Shown piece by piece: positions 56,531-64,000 of a stretch of DNA of 64,000 nucleotides (its first letter is position 1; the number at the start of each line of letters is the position of its first letter). The position numbers and the translations under genes were made by a program. This DNA is from Mycolicibacterium arabiense. GTDB taxonomy: Bacteria > Actinomycetota > Actinomycetes > Mycobacteriales > Mycobacteriaceae. The notes beneath the pieces were generated by a model. That model was not told the origin of the DNA, did no database searches, and worked only from the letters and a program-made list of their open reading frames with translations. The stretch lies in the NCBI RefSeq assembly GCF_010731815.2, contig NZ_AP022593.1:4278001-4342000 (forward strand). Direction: 5' to 3'.

Positions 56531-57849
56531 AGCTTGCCCGACGCCTTCATCGCGAGGTAGCGGTCGGCGAGTTCCGGTGCAAGGTCTTCGGGTTCGGCGT
56601 CGACGACGTCGACGCCGTGACGCCGCAGCCGAGCGGCCATCGCCAGCCGCTCGTTGCGCGAGCGTTCGGCGGCCGCTGCGTCGTAGACTTCAGCGGCGTC
56701 GGCCCGCCCTGCGGCCAGCGCGTCGACCCGAGGGTCGGCAACCGCGGCGACCATCACCTGGTGCTTGGCCGCCAGTTGCGGCAGCACGCTCATCAACCCT
56801 TCGTCGAGCGCCGACGGGTTGAGGTCGGTCAGCAGGATCACCAGCGCCCGCCTGCGGATGCGCCGCTGCACGGTCGCCACCATCGCGGCGGCGTCCGATT
56901 CGACCAGTGCGGGCTGCAGCGGCGCCATCGCCTCGACGAGGTGGGCCAGGAGTTCGGTGCGGGACGCGTTGAACACCCCTGCCCGCGAGACGCGGTCGTG
57001 GGCGATGAAGTCGACGTGGTCGCCCGCGCGAGAGGCCAACGCCGCCAGCAGCAGTGCGGCGTCCATCGACCAGTCCAGCCGCGGCCAACCGCTGGGGTCG
57101 CTCGACGTGGGGTCGATGCCGACGCGGCCCGCCGACGTGCGGCCGGTGTCGAGGACGATGACGATGCGGCGGTCGCGTTCGGGACGCCACGTGCGGACCA
57201 CGACATCGGCGCGCCTAGCAGTCGCGCGCCAGTCGATCGACCGGACGTCGTCGCCGACGACGTACTCACGCAGCGAGTCGAATTCGGTGCCCTGGCCACG
57301 GATGAGGACCGGGACCATGCCGTCGAGCTCACGCAACTTCGCCAGCCGCGACGGCAGGTGCTTGCGGGACAGGAACGGTGGCAGGATGCGGATCTGCCAC
57401 GGCACCCGGTGCGAACTCTGCCTGCCCGCCAAACCCAGTGGGCCGAGCGCACGCGCGGTCACGACCGCGGAGCGCTGATCGCCGCGGCGCATCGGCCGCA
57501 GCGTGGTGACCACGCCGTGCCGGCGTCCCGCCGCGACGTCGACGTGATGCATGCGCGGTTCGGCGCGCGCCGAAGGCGACCAGGCATCGCGGACGACCCC
57601 GCGGAAGCGACGGCCGCCGACGTTCTCGACCACCAGCGTGGCGTCGACGGGCTCGCCGAGGCGGGCCGCCGTGTCACCCGAGCGGGTGAACGTCAGCCGT
57701 CGGGTGCCCGCGGCCAGCGCCACGTCGGCGACCACCGCCGCCACCAGGAGGACCAGCAGGACCACGAACGTCGCTGCGGGCCAGGGAGACAGGCCGACGG
57801 GCAGAACGCACAGCAGTGCGATCAGTCCCGTGCGGCCGGTGAGGAACAC
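56527..57849 (-). CDS. DUF58 domain protein (MoxR partner)
   Basis: A 440-residue protein with two N-terminal membrane helices (LTGRTGLIALLCVLPVGLS, FVVLLVLLVAAVVADVALA), a beta-sandwich region, and DUF58 (GTEFDSLREYVVGDDVRSIDWRATARR), followed by a von Willebrand A-like fold with RIVIVLDTGRTS. DUF58 proteins are obligate neighbours of MoxR AAA+ chaperones. The GTG at 57849 shares its G with the moxR stop (TAGTG), so translation is coupled. Likely a membrane-bound substrate or adaptor of MoxR. Confidence 0.87.
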   Translation of the reverse strand: MFLTGRTGLIALLCVLPVGLSPWPAATFVVLLVLLVAAVVADVALAAGTRRLTFTRSGDTAARLGEPVDATLVVENVGGRRFRGVVRDAWSPSARAEPRMHHVDVAAGRRHGVVTTLRPMRRGDQRSAVVTARALGPLGLAGRQSSHRVPWQIRILPPFLSRKHLPSRLAKLRELDGMVPVLIRGQGTEFDSLREYVVGDDVRSIDWRATARRADVVVRTWRPERDRRIVIVLDTGRTSAGRVGIDPTSSDPSGWPRLDWSMDAALLLAALASRAGDHVDFIAHDRVSRAGVFNASRTELLAHLVEAMAPLQPALVESDAAAMVATVQRRIRRRALVILLTDLNPSALDEGLMSVLPQLAAKHQVMVAAVADPRVDALAAGRADAAEVYDAAAAERSRNERLAMAARLRRHGVDVVDAEPEDLAPELADRYLAMKASGKL

Positions 57850-58835
57850 TAGCGGGGGACCGGGACCGAGGCCAGGATGCCGTCGAGGACGCCGTCGGGG
57901 TTGGCGCCCTCGAGTTCGGCTTCGGGCCGCAGCGCGATGCGATGTCGCAGGGTCGGTCGTGCCATGGCCTTGACGTCGTCGGGCGTCACGTAGTTGCGAC
58001 CCGACAGCCACGCCCACGACCTCGCGGTCGACAGGAGAGCGGTCGCGCCACGCGGTGAGACGCCGAGCTGCAGCGACGGCGATCGCCGTGTGGCACCGGC
58101 GATGTCGACGATGTAGCCGAGGATCTCGTCGGCGACCAGGACCTGCGCGACGGCCGCGCGGCCGGCGGCCAGTTCGGCCGGGCCGGCCACGGGACGGACG
58201 GCCGACAGGTCGCGCGGATTGAAGCCGTGTGCGTGCCGCGACAGGATGGCGACCTCCTGATCGCGCGGTGGCAGTGGCACGTTGAGCTTGAGGAGGAACC
58301 GGTCGAGCTGAGCCTCGGGCAGCTGGTAGGTGCCCTCGTACTCGATGGGGTTCTGCGTCGCCGCGACGATGAACGGGTCCGGCAGCGGTCGCGCCTCGCC
58401 GTCGACGCTGACCTGACGCTCCTCCATCGCCTCGAGGAGCGCCGCCTGGGTCTTGGGTGGGGTGCGGTTGATCTCATCGGCTAGAAGCAAATTCGTGAAC
58501 ACCGGGCCGGAACGGAACTCGAACTCGGCGGTCCGGGCGTCGTAGATCAGCGAACCCGTGATGTCACCGGGCATCAGGTCGGGCGTGAACTGCACCCGCT
58601 TGAAGTCCAGTTGCAGTGCGGCCGACAGCGTGCGCACCAACAGCGTCTTGGCCACGCCCGGCACGCCTTCGAGCAGCACGTGGCCGCGGCAGAGCAGCGC
58701 GATCACCAGGCCGCTGACCACGGCGTCCTGACCCACGACCGCCTTGCCGATCTCGCCGCGCAGGGCGAGGAGCGCGTTTCGTGCGGAGTCCGGGTCGGAT
58801 TGTGTGGGGTGGTGGGCGGGAGTTGGCACTGTCAC
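57849..58835 (-). CDS. moxR: MoxR family AAA+ ATPase
   Basis: A 328-residue AAA+ chaperone. Walker A is LEGVPGVAKTLLVRTL. Walker B is LLLADEINRTPPKTQAALLEAMEE, which is the MoxR signature, and sensor motifs follow in AATQNPIEYEGTYQLPEAQLDRF. GTG at 58835 overlaps the DUF4350 stop (GTGA). It is one of several MoxR proteins in mycobacteria (moxR2 by position). Probably assembles or activates an envelope complex with the DUF58, DUF4350 and DUF4129 proteins. Confidence 0.92.
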   Translation of the reverse strand: MTVPTPAHHPTQSDPDSARNALLALRGEIGKAVVGQDAVVSGLVIALLCRGHVLLEGVPGVAKTLLVRTLSAALQLDFKRVQFTPDLMPGDITGSLIYDARTAEFEFRSGPVFTNLLLADEINRTPPKTQAALLEAMEERQVSVDGEARPLPDPFIVAATQNPIEYEGTYQLPEAQLDRFLLKLNVPLPPRDQEVAILSRHAHGFNPRDLSAVRPVAGPAELAAGRAAVAQVLVADEILGYIVDIAGATRRSPSLQLGVSPRGATALLSTARSWAWLSGRNYVTPDDVKAMARPTLRHRIALRPEAELEGANPDGVLDGILASVPVPR

Positions 58836-59968
58836 GACTGGGAGACCTGCCTTTCGATGTCGTCCAAGTTGTTGGCCAGGGTGACCAGCTCGGTGTCGGT
58901 GCTGGGCGTCGGCCCGAACAACCAGTGTGCGTGGGCATTCGGATCGCCGCCGATGCGCGATGCGACGGCTTGTATCACGGCGGGCGGATCGCTCGTCGCG
59001 GTCAGCCCGAGGCGCGGCAGCATGCGTTGCAGCGTGCCCGTTCGCAAGGCATCGGCAGCGCGGTCGCGGGCACGCCGAGACCGGTACAGCCTGCCGCGGC
59101 CCTCGACGGTCTCCGATGCCCGCACCACGACCGGAATTTCCTCCGCCACCAGGGGGCCTACCCGTCGGCCGCGCCACAGCGCGACGAGCAGAACGGCAAG
59201 GCACAGCTGCAGCACGATCCACGCCACCCGGTCGGGGATGAGGTCGGTGACGGACGCGGTGGAATCCGATTCGCCCTCGACGAAGGTTGGCACGTACCAG
59301 ATCACGCGGTCGCGGCTACCGACGAGGTTCATCGCGAGGGCGGCGTTGCCCTCCTTGGCCAGCTTGGCGTTGGTCATGAAGTCGGCGGTGCCGACGGTCG
59401 TGATCGTGCGCTCGCCGTCGTTGTAGCGGACCAGCGCGCCGCCGTAACAACGGGTCAGGTCGACGCCGCCCGCGGCCTCGTAGGTGGCGCTGGTGCCGAG
59501 TTCGACGGCACCGGCGCGCTCGGCTTCGCGCATGTCGCAGTCGGGTTCGCCGCCGAAGCTGGTCTCGTCGGCGACCGAGATCTCCGGAGCGAGCACTTCC
59601 CGCGTGGGGGACACCGGCTGCACCAGCAGCCGGTCGCCCGGCAACCCGGCGAGGGCGCGCAGGCCGTCGTCGTCGACGAGGAAGTACGTCTCGGCCACGA
59701 CGAGCAGGGTGTCGGGCCGTGCCGCGCGGCGTACCTCCTCGAGACTCGATGCGTCGATGACCTCGACGCCCTCCTCGCGGAGCAGCGAGACCAGGGCCCG
59801 GACGCCGTCGGGGGAGGTGGACTCCGGGTCCATCGGCCCGCCCGGATGCGACTCCGTCAGGTACGTGGTGAGCACCGACACCGCGGTGATGACGCCGAGT
59901 GCCAGCAGCACCCAGCGGATGGTGCGCCAGCGCTGGCCGACGGACTGCCCGATTACGGTGTCGCTCAT
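58832..59968 (-). CDS. DUF4350 domain membrane protein
   Basis: A 378-residue protein. The first helix is WVLLALGVITAVSVLTTYL. A long extracytoplasmic GATase-like/DUF4350 part follows (TSPDGVRALVSLLREEGVEV, RPDTLLVVAETYFLVDDDGLRAL). A second membrane helix (WIVLQLCLAVLLVALWRG) and a cytoplasmic tail close it. The ATG at 59968 overlaps the TGA of a tandem micro-cistron. Conserved member of the MoxR/DUF58 block (Rv3691 position); biochemical role unknown. Confidence 0.83.
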   Translation of the reverse strand: MSDTVIGQSVGQRWRTIRWVLLALGVITAVSVLTTYLTESHPGGPMDPESTSPDGVRALVSLLREEGVEVIDASSLEEVRRAARPDTLLVVAETYFLVDDDGLRALAGLPGDRLLVQPVSPTREVLAPEISVADETSFGGEPDCDMREAERAGAVELGTSATYEAAGGVDLTRCYGGALVRYNDGERTITTVGTADFMTNAKLAKEGNAALAMNLVGSRDRVIWYVPTFVEGESDSTASVTDLIPDRVAWIVLQLCLAVLLVALWRGRRVGPLVAEEIPVVVRASETVEGRGRLYRSRRARDRAADALRTGTLQRMLPRLGLTATSDPPAVIQAVASRIGGDPNAHAHWLFGPTPSTDTELVTLANNLDDIERQVSQS

Positions 59969-60032
59969 CGCGACTCGACTCTCTTCGCGCAAGCGCTCAT
60001 CGCGACTCGACTCTCTTCGCGCAAGCGCTCAT
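59965..60032 (-). repeat. Tandem MIRU-like micro-cistrons (two 32-bp units, copies 2 and 3)
   Basis: Two identical 12-codon frames, ATG at 60032 and ATG at 60000, each encode MSACAKRVESR-stop. All junctions are ATGA overlaps: DUF4129 stop to unit 1 (60029-60032), unit 1 to unit 2 (59997-60000), unit 2 to the DUF4350 start (59965-59968). The core TGAGCGCTTGCGCGAAGAG and terminal CGCGATGA are shared with the copy at 2446-2481; eight bases between them differ. Confidence 0.8.
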
Positions 60033-60682
60033 CGGACTTCAGCCCATCCGCCACGTTCACCATCGCCGGCAGTCGACTCGACCGCCGACGAGGCACGGGT
60101 GCCCAGGTGGTCGTCGAGGTCGGCGACGAGGCGGTACTCGGCTTCGGTGCCCGGCCGCTCACCGTAGGTGACGTCGTTGAAGACGTCTGCAGCGCGACGC
60201 AATTCGGTGCGCAGTGCCGGGAATGGGGCACTCGCGTCACGTGCGAGTTCGGTGGCCGTGCGGCCGGGCACGGCGGTCAGCACTGCGCTCTCCTCGAGGC
60301 TGCGTGCGACGGCGCGCAGCCGGTGCCGAATGGCCACCGCCCACTCGCCGCTCGCAGCGGCCCGGTCGGCCGCGGCGCGGTGCTCGGCGGCCGTGAGTTC
60401 CTGGCTACCGTACAATGTCGCGTCGTGTCCGCGGTCGGTTCGCATGGTGCGCAGCGCTATCCGCGCGGCGACCACGATTGCGGCAGCGACGATCGCGAGC
60501 AGCACCCCGATCGTTATCCAACCGCCGGGGATCGACGATCCCTCGACCATCAGCTTGTAGATCAGGTCGTCGACCCAGTCCCCGATGCGGTCGGTCAGCG
60601 ATGCCCTCGGGTAGATGGGTTTGGACAGTTCACGTTGCGCGGCGTCGCGTGCGGCATCGCCGTCGATGTCTAGAGCCGACAC
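60029..60682 (-). CDS. DUF4129 domain membrane protein
   Basis: A 217-residue protein with a periplasmic-type N-terminal part (ELSKPIYPRASLTDRIGDWV), one membrane helix (WITIGVLLAIVAAAIVVAARIAL) and a C-terminal DUF4129 helical domain (EWAVAIRHRLRAVARSLEE, TATELARDASA, FNDVTYGERPGTEAEYRLVADLD). GTG at 60682 starts one base after the upstream stop. Part of the MoxR/DUF58 block (Rv3690 position). Its stop is coupled to the tandem micro-cistrons. Confidence 0.83.
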   Translation of the reverse strand: MSALDIDGDAARDAAQRELSKPIYPRASLTDRIGDWVDDLIYKLMVEGSSIPGGWITIGVLLAIVAAAIVVAARIALRTMRTDRGHDATLYGSQELTAAEHRAAADRAAASGEWAVAIRHRLRAVARSLEESAVLTAVPGRTATELARDASAPFPALRTELRRAADVFNDVTYGERPGTEAEYRLVADLDDHLGTRASSAVESTAGDGERGGWAEVR

Positions 60683-60683
60683 G

Positions 60684-61871
60684 TCACCGCTGTGGAGTCT
60701 GCGACGTCAGCCAGAGGTGGTCGGTGGAGTCCGACGGCGCGTACGGCGGGATGCCAAAGCCGGTCTGCAACACCAGATCGAACGCCTCGGCACGAATGCG
60801 GCGGTCGGCGTAGAGCAGGACGACCACGCCGGCGGTGAACGGGGCGGTGACGATCTGCCCGATCGCCGAACCGATCGACAACAGCACCAGCGCGAGGACG
60901 GTGCCCGACGCGGACGGGTCGGTGCCGAGGAAGAGTTGGCCGCCGATGCTGAACGGAATCGACACCGCACCCGCGATGATCGCGGCCACCAACTGGCCGA
61001 GCAGCCAGATCCCCAGCACGCGCCAGAAGTCCTTCTTCACCAACGCGATCGACCGTCGGATGGACGCCATCACCGGCAGGCGCTCCAGCACCGCCAGCGT
61101 GGGTGCGAAGAGCAGGATCGTCCCCAGGTAGAACAGTGCCGCGATCGCAGCCAGACCCAACGGGATTCCGAGGACCACGGCTGCGACCCCGCCGATGATG
61201 TAGGCGACCATCGCGATGATCCCGATCACCAGACCGATGATCAGCGTCGCCCCGAGCACCTCGATGCCGACGATGCCGAACAGGGCGAGCAGCCGACCGC
61301 GCACCCGGCGCCACGCGTCGCCGATGCTGATGTCGGCGCCGAAGACCGCGCGGCCGATCACGACGGTGAGCAGGCCGCTGAGCACGATCGCCGAGAGCAC
61401 CGTGGTGAGCGCCCCCAGGGTGGTGGACAGCGCGAGACCGAGGACGGCCGCGATCTCCATGTCTCTGCTCTGTTCGGCGTAGTCGACCGACGACACCGCG
61501 GCGATCGGCCCGACCTGCAGCAGCAGCGAGATGAGTTGCGCGACGACCACCACGATCGCGGTGAGCCCGAGTGTGGCCTTCGGATTGGCCCGCACGTAGG
61601 CGAACGCACCGTTGAACACGTCGGACAGCGTGAGCGGCCGCAGCGGAATGATGCCCGGCTTCAATGGGGGAGGCGTGAACCCGCCGAACCCCGGCTGATA
61701 TCCCGGCGGCGGATGACCCGGGTAGCCCGGCGGTGGTGGCGCGTATCCCGGTGGTGGACCGTAGTAGCCCGGTGGCGGTCCGTAACCGGACGGTCCGTAG
61801 GCAGGCGGCGCACCGTAGGCAGGCGTGCCGTAACCCGGGGGCGGACCGTACCCGCCGGCGTCGTTGCTCAT
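60684..61871 (-). CDS. Multi-pass membrane protein with Pro/Gly/Tyr-rich N-terminus
   Basis: A 395-residue protein. The first ~90 residues are low complexity, PPGYG-type repeats. A membrane domain of about six to eight helices follows, resembling the glycerophosphoryl diester phosphodiesterase membrane domain (GPDPase_memb) proteins: LTLSDVFNGAFAYVRANPK, RRVRGRLLALFGIVGIEVLG, RSIALVKKDFWRVLGIWLLG. No catalytic domain is attached. First gene of the DUF4129-DUF4350-moxR-DUF58 operon. The ATG at 61871 (MSNDAGGYG) was preferred over an upstream frame extension that covers the divergent promoter. Confidence 0.8.
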   Translation of the reverse strand: MSNDAGGYGPPPGYGTPAYGAPPAYGPSGYGPPPGYYGPPPGYAPPPPGYPGHPPPGYQPGFGGFTPPPLKPGIIPLRPLTLSDVFNGAFAYVRANPKATLGLTAIVVVVAQLISLLLQVGPIAAVSSVDYAEQSRDMEIAAVLGLALSTTLGALTTVLSAIVLSGLLTVVIGRAVFGADISIGDAWRRVRGRLLALFGIVGIEVLGATLIIGLVIGIIAMVAYIIGGVAAVVLGIPLGLAAIAALFYLGTILLFAPTLAVLERLPVMASIRRSIALVKKDFWRVLGIWLLGQLVAAIIAGAVSIPFSIGGQLFLGTDPSASGTVLALVLLSIGSAIGQIVTAPFTAGVVVLLYADRRIRAEAFDLVLQTGFGIPPYAPSDSTDHLWLTSQTPQR

Positions 61872-61953
61872 GCCCCCATCCTGTCGACAGCCGAGGGGTT
61901 TCACAACGCGTTCGATCATCGCGCCAACCCGTCCCCGGCGTACCGTTTGGCTC

Positions 61954-62418
61954 ATGGCGGAACTCAAGGAGCGGTTGCGGGCGGATCTGACGGCGTCGAT
62001 GAAGGCGCAGGACAAGCTGCGCACCGGGACGCTGCGCATGCTGCTGGCCGCAGTTCAGGCCGAGGAGGTCTCGGGCAAGGCGGCGCGCGACCTGACCGAC
62101 GAGGACGTGCTGAAGGTGCTCGCCCGAGAGTCCCGCAAGCGCGGCGAGGCCGCAGAGATCTACGTGCAGAACGGACGTGGCGAACTCGCGGCCAACGAGC
62201 GGGCCGAGGCCAGCGTCATAGACGAGTACCTGCCGACGCAGCTGAACGACGAGGAAGTCGCCAACGTGGCGGACACCGCGATCGCACAGGTGGCCGAGGA
62301 GATCGGGGAACGCCCCGGGATGAAGAACATGGGCCAGGTGATGAAGGCGGCGACCGCCATCGCCGCGGGCCAGGCCGACGGCTCCCGGTTGTCGGCTGCG
62401 GTCAAGCAGCGGCTCTAG
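61954..62418 (+). CDS. GatB/YqeY domain-containing protein
   Basis: A 154-residue protein of the YqeY family, a tRNA-amidotransferase-tail-like domain found alone. MAELKERLRADLTASMKAQD starts the helical N-terminus. RKRGEAAEIYVQNGRGELAA and EYLPTQLNDEE are typical, ending with GMKNMGQVMKAATAIAAGQADGSRLSAAVK. Function of the stand-alone form is not established. ATG at 61954; an upstream extension is not supported. Divergent from the membrane-protein operon. Confidence 0.88.
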   Translation: MAELKERLRADLTASMKAQDKLRTGTLRMLLAAVQAEEVSGKAARDLTDEDVLKVLARESRKRGEAAEIYVQNGRGELAANERAEASVIDEYLPTQLNDEEVANVADTAIAQVAEEIGERPGMKNMGQVMKAATAIAAGQADGSRLSAAVKQRL

Positions 62419-62451
62419 TTTTCCGCACCGTCGTGCGGGTACACGGCGGAC

Positions 62452-63438
62452 ATGACGCGTTTTGGCTACACCTTGATGACAGAGCAAAGCGGACCGAAAC
62501 AGCTTGTGGAGTACGCGGTTTCAGCTGAGCAGGCCGGTTTCGACTTCGAGGTGAGCAGCGACCACTTCTCGCCGTGGCTGAGTTCGCAGGGCCACGCCCC
62601 CAATGCTTGGACGATGCTCGGCGCCGTCGCGCACGCGACCCAGAACGTGGAGCTGTTCACCTACGTCACCTGTCCGACGATGCGTTACCACCCCGCGGTC
62701 GTGGCGCAGCAGGCGGCGACGCTGCAGATTCTCGCCGACGGCCGGTTCACCCTCGGCGTCGGCAGCGGCGAGAACCTCAACGAACACGTGGTGGGCAAGG
62801 GCTGGCCGACGATCGCCCGCAGGCAGGACATGCTGCGGGAGGCGATCCAGATCATGCGCGAGTTGTTCACCGGCGACCTCGTCGACTGGAAGGGCGAGTA
62901 CTTCGAGGTGGACTCGGCCAGATTGTGGGACGTGCCCGAGGGTGGGGTGCGCATCGCGGCGGCCGTGTCGGGGGACCGGTCGGTGGAGATCTTCGCGCCG
63001 CTGGCCGACGACCTCATCGCCGTGCAACCCGACAAGGACGTCGTCGACAAGTGGCACGAGGCGCGCCGGGCGACCGGGCTACCCGGCGACGTCCGGGTGG
63101 TCGGTCAGATGCCGATCTGCTGGGACCCCGATCGCGAGGCTGCGGTCGGCCGCGCCCACGACCAGTTCCGCTGGTTCGCCGGCGGGTGGGCAGTCAACGC
63201 CGACCTGCCGACGACGGCAGGGTTCGCCGGGGCCACGCAATTCGTGCGACCGGAGGACACCGCGTCGTCGATCCCGTGCGGGCCGGATCTGGACGCCATC
63301 GTCGAGGGCGTGCGCGAGTACAAGGACGCCGGCTTCACCGACATCGCCCTCGTTCAGGTCGGTGACGAAGGCCAGGATCGGTTCCTCGCCGAGGCGGCTC
63401 AACCGCTGCTCAGCAAGTTGCGTGATGAACTCGGTTGA
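62452..63438 (+). CDS. F420-dependent LLM-class oxidoreductase (FGD-like)
   Basis: Luciferase-like TIM-barrel flavin/F420 enzyme of 328 residues, resembling F420-dependent glucose-6-phosphate dehydrogenase relatives: FGYTLMTEQSGPKQLVEYA, FEVSSDHFSPW, THE-type turn TYVTCPTMRYHPAVVAQ, LGVGSGENLNEHVVGKGWP, and VRIAAAVSGDRSVEI. Whether it uses glucose-6-phosphate is uncertain; several paralogues of different substrate exist in mycobacteria. ATG at 62452, 33 bp after the YqeY gene. Confidence 0.85.
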   Translation: MTRFGYTLMTEQSGPKQLVEYAVSAEQAGFDFEVSSDHFSPWLSSQGHAPNAWTMLGAVAHATQNVELFTYVTCPTMRYHPAVVAQQAATLQILADGRFTLGVGSGENLNEHVVGKGWPTIARRQDMLREAIQIMRELFTGDLVDWKGEYFEVDSARLWDVPEGGVRIAAAVSGDRSVEIFAPLADDLIAVQPDKDVVDKWHEARRATGLPGDVRVVGQMPICWDPDREAAVGRAHDQFRWFAGGWAVNADLPTTAGFAGATQFVRPEDTASSIPCGPDLDAIVEGVREYKDAGFTDIALVQVGDEGQDRFLAEAAQPLLSKLRDELG

Positions 63439-63507
63439 TCGCCGGGTTTAGGGTCGCCTACCCAGGGGTACAGGCGCGCGTGAAGCACAAAACCACGAGG
63501 GGGAATT

Positions 63508-63747
63508 GTGATTTCAACGCTGATGTTCACATACGCCGTCATTGCGCTGGTCAGCGCGGTCACAGTGTTCGTGTTGAGCGACCGGGTATCCGATGACCGG
63601 CGTCCTGCACCCCATCGAGCAGTGCTCAGCCTGTGCGCCGGTGCCATCTGGCCCGTACTCCTGATCGGAATCGCCGAGTTCGGCTCGTTCGCGATGTACG
63701 CGAAGGCGCACGAACACGCCGACGACCGCGCCACGGTTCTCACTTAG
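63508..63747 (+). CDS. Small membrane protein
   Basis: A 79-residue protein with two hydrophobic segments (MFTYAVIALVSAVTVFVLS and GAIWPVLLIGIAEFGSFAMY) joined by a charged loop. GTG at 63508 follows GAGGGGGAATT, a strong ribosome-binding site. Not recognised; no clear operon partner. Confidence 0.55.
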   Translation: MISTLMFTYAVIALVSAVTVFVLSDRVSDDRRPAPHRAVLSLCAGAIWPVLLIGIAEFGSFAMYAKAHEHADDRATVLT

Positions 63748-63771
63748 GGCCGCGCCGACGAGCGCCGCGAA

Positions 63772-64000
63772 TCAGGCGCTCGTCTCGTCGTGTGGCGCTG
63801 CGACCGGCTTCGACTCCGCCGAACCGCGCTGACGCAGGAAGATCGAGAGCGCGACGATCGCGGCGACGGCGACGAACTCGCTCTGCCAGTTCTGCATCGA
63901 CTCGAACCAGAACTGCGACGTCGTGACGTACCGCCACACGAGATGGCAGCCTGCCCGTGCTGGAGTCGTTCGTCGTTGAACGCCCTGCTGCCTCCCAGCG
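63772..64000 (-). pseudogene. DUF6766-like membrane protein, partial at window edge, probable frameshift
   Basis: On the minus strand, ending at TGA 63774-63772, the frame reads RYVTTSQFWFESMQNWQSEF, then VAVAAIVALSIFLRQRGSAE and SKPVAAPHDETSA. This C-terminal pattern (FWxESxQNWQSEF, helix, FLRQRGSxESKPV) is that of DUF6766 membrane proteins. The expected preceding part (AFNDERLQHGQAAIS) is present but in another frame; the switch lies near 63931-63945. So the gene is either disrupted or carries a sequence error. The 5' end is outside the window. Confidence 0.5.

Overview
The window is high-GC actinobacterial DNA. Gene content and order point to a rapidly growing Mycobacterium (Mycolicibacterium). 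As I remember the M. tuberculosis map, the backbone follows the Rv3721c-Rv3688c segment: dnaX, fatty-acid methyltransferase/oxidase pair, ami1, ebfC, recR, gatD-murT, dnaQ-like, leuA, ask-asd, the ergothioneine operon egtABCDE, glpK, the RDD/SpoIIM/DUF58/MoxR/DUF4350/DUF4129 block and a GatB/YqeY protein. An lfrR-lfrA pair, known from M. smegmatis, supports a fast grower. No rRNA, tRNA, CRISPR array or recognisable insertion sequence was seen, and no gene-free stretch reaches 300 bases.

Layout. 1-6.7 kb: 3' end of dnaX, a putative 10-methyl fatty-acid pair, an SRPBCC protein, a zinc amidase, ebfC and recR. 6.7-7.75 kb: a DUF559 gene bracketed by two inverted copies of a 61-bp palindrome. 7.75-10.8 kb: gatD-murT (amidation of peptidoglycan lipid II) and a DnaQ-like exonuclease. 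10.8-17 kb: an accessory galactose island (DeoR regulator-galT-galK divergent from a sodium:solute symporter, a small membrane protein and galM). 17-18.9 kb: leuA with a leucine-rich leader peptide and a hairpin. 18.9-26.5 kb: an amine/glutamate cluster, in transcription order amtB, type III glutamine synthetase/GMAS-like enzyme, three split glutamate-synthase-like subunits, an FAD oxidase and an XRE-cupin regulator. 27-32 kb: nitroreductase, ask-asd, secreted proteins and a CsbD-like protein. 32-41 kb: katA, ohr and egtABCDE, a redox-protection neighbourhood. 41-46.5 kb: two methyltransferases, a glutamate-cysteine-ligase-like enzyme, glpK and an aldo/keto reductase. 46.5-54.6 kb: two PadR-type regulators, an NCS1 permease, a carotenoid oxygenase, a CPA antiporter and lfrRA. 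54.6-64 kb: the MoxR/DUF58 membrane block, YqeY, an F420-dependent oxidoreductase, and a probably frameshifted membrane gene at the edge.

Most noteworthy: (i) 32-bp micro-cistrons encoding 11-residue peptides (consensus MSACAK...), whose start and stop codons overlap the neighbouring genes as DTGA. There are three copies in two unrelated operons, in the manner of mycobacterial MIRUs; (ii) the palindrome-DUF559-palindrome unit; (iii) several other intergenic palindromes of 35-64 bp, two of them clearly related, lying against stop codons; (iv) a compact cluster resembling the gamma-glutamylmethylamide/N-methylglutamate route but with a single-subunit oxidase; (v) a leuA attenuator-like leader; (vi) a SigF-type promoter before katA.
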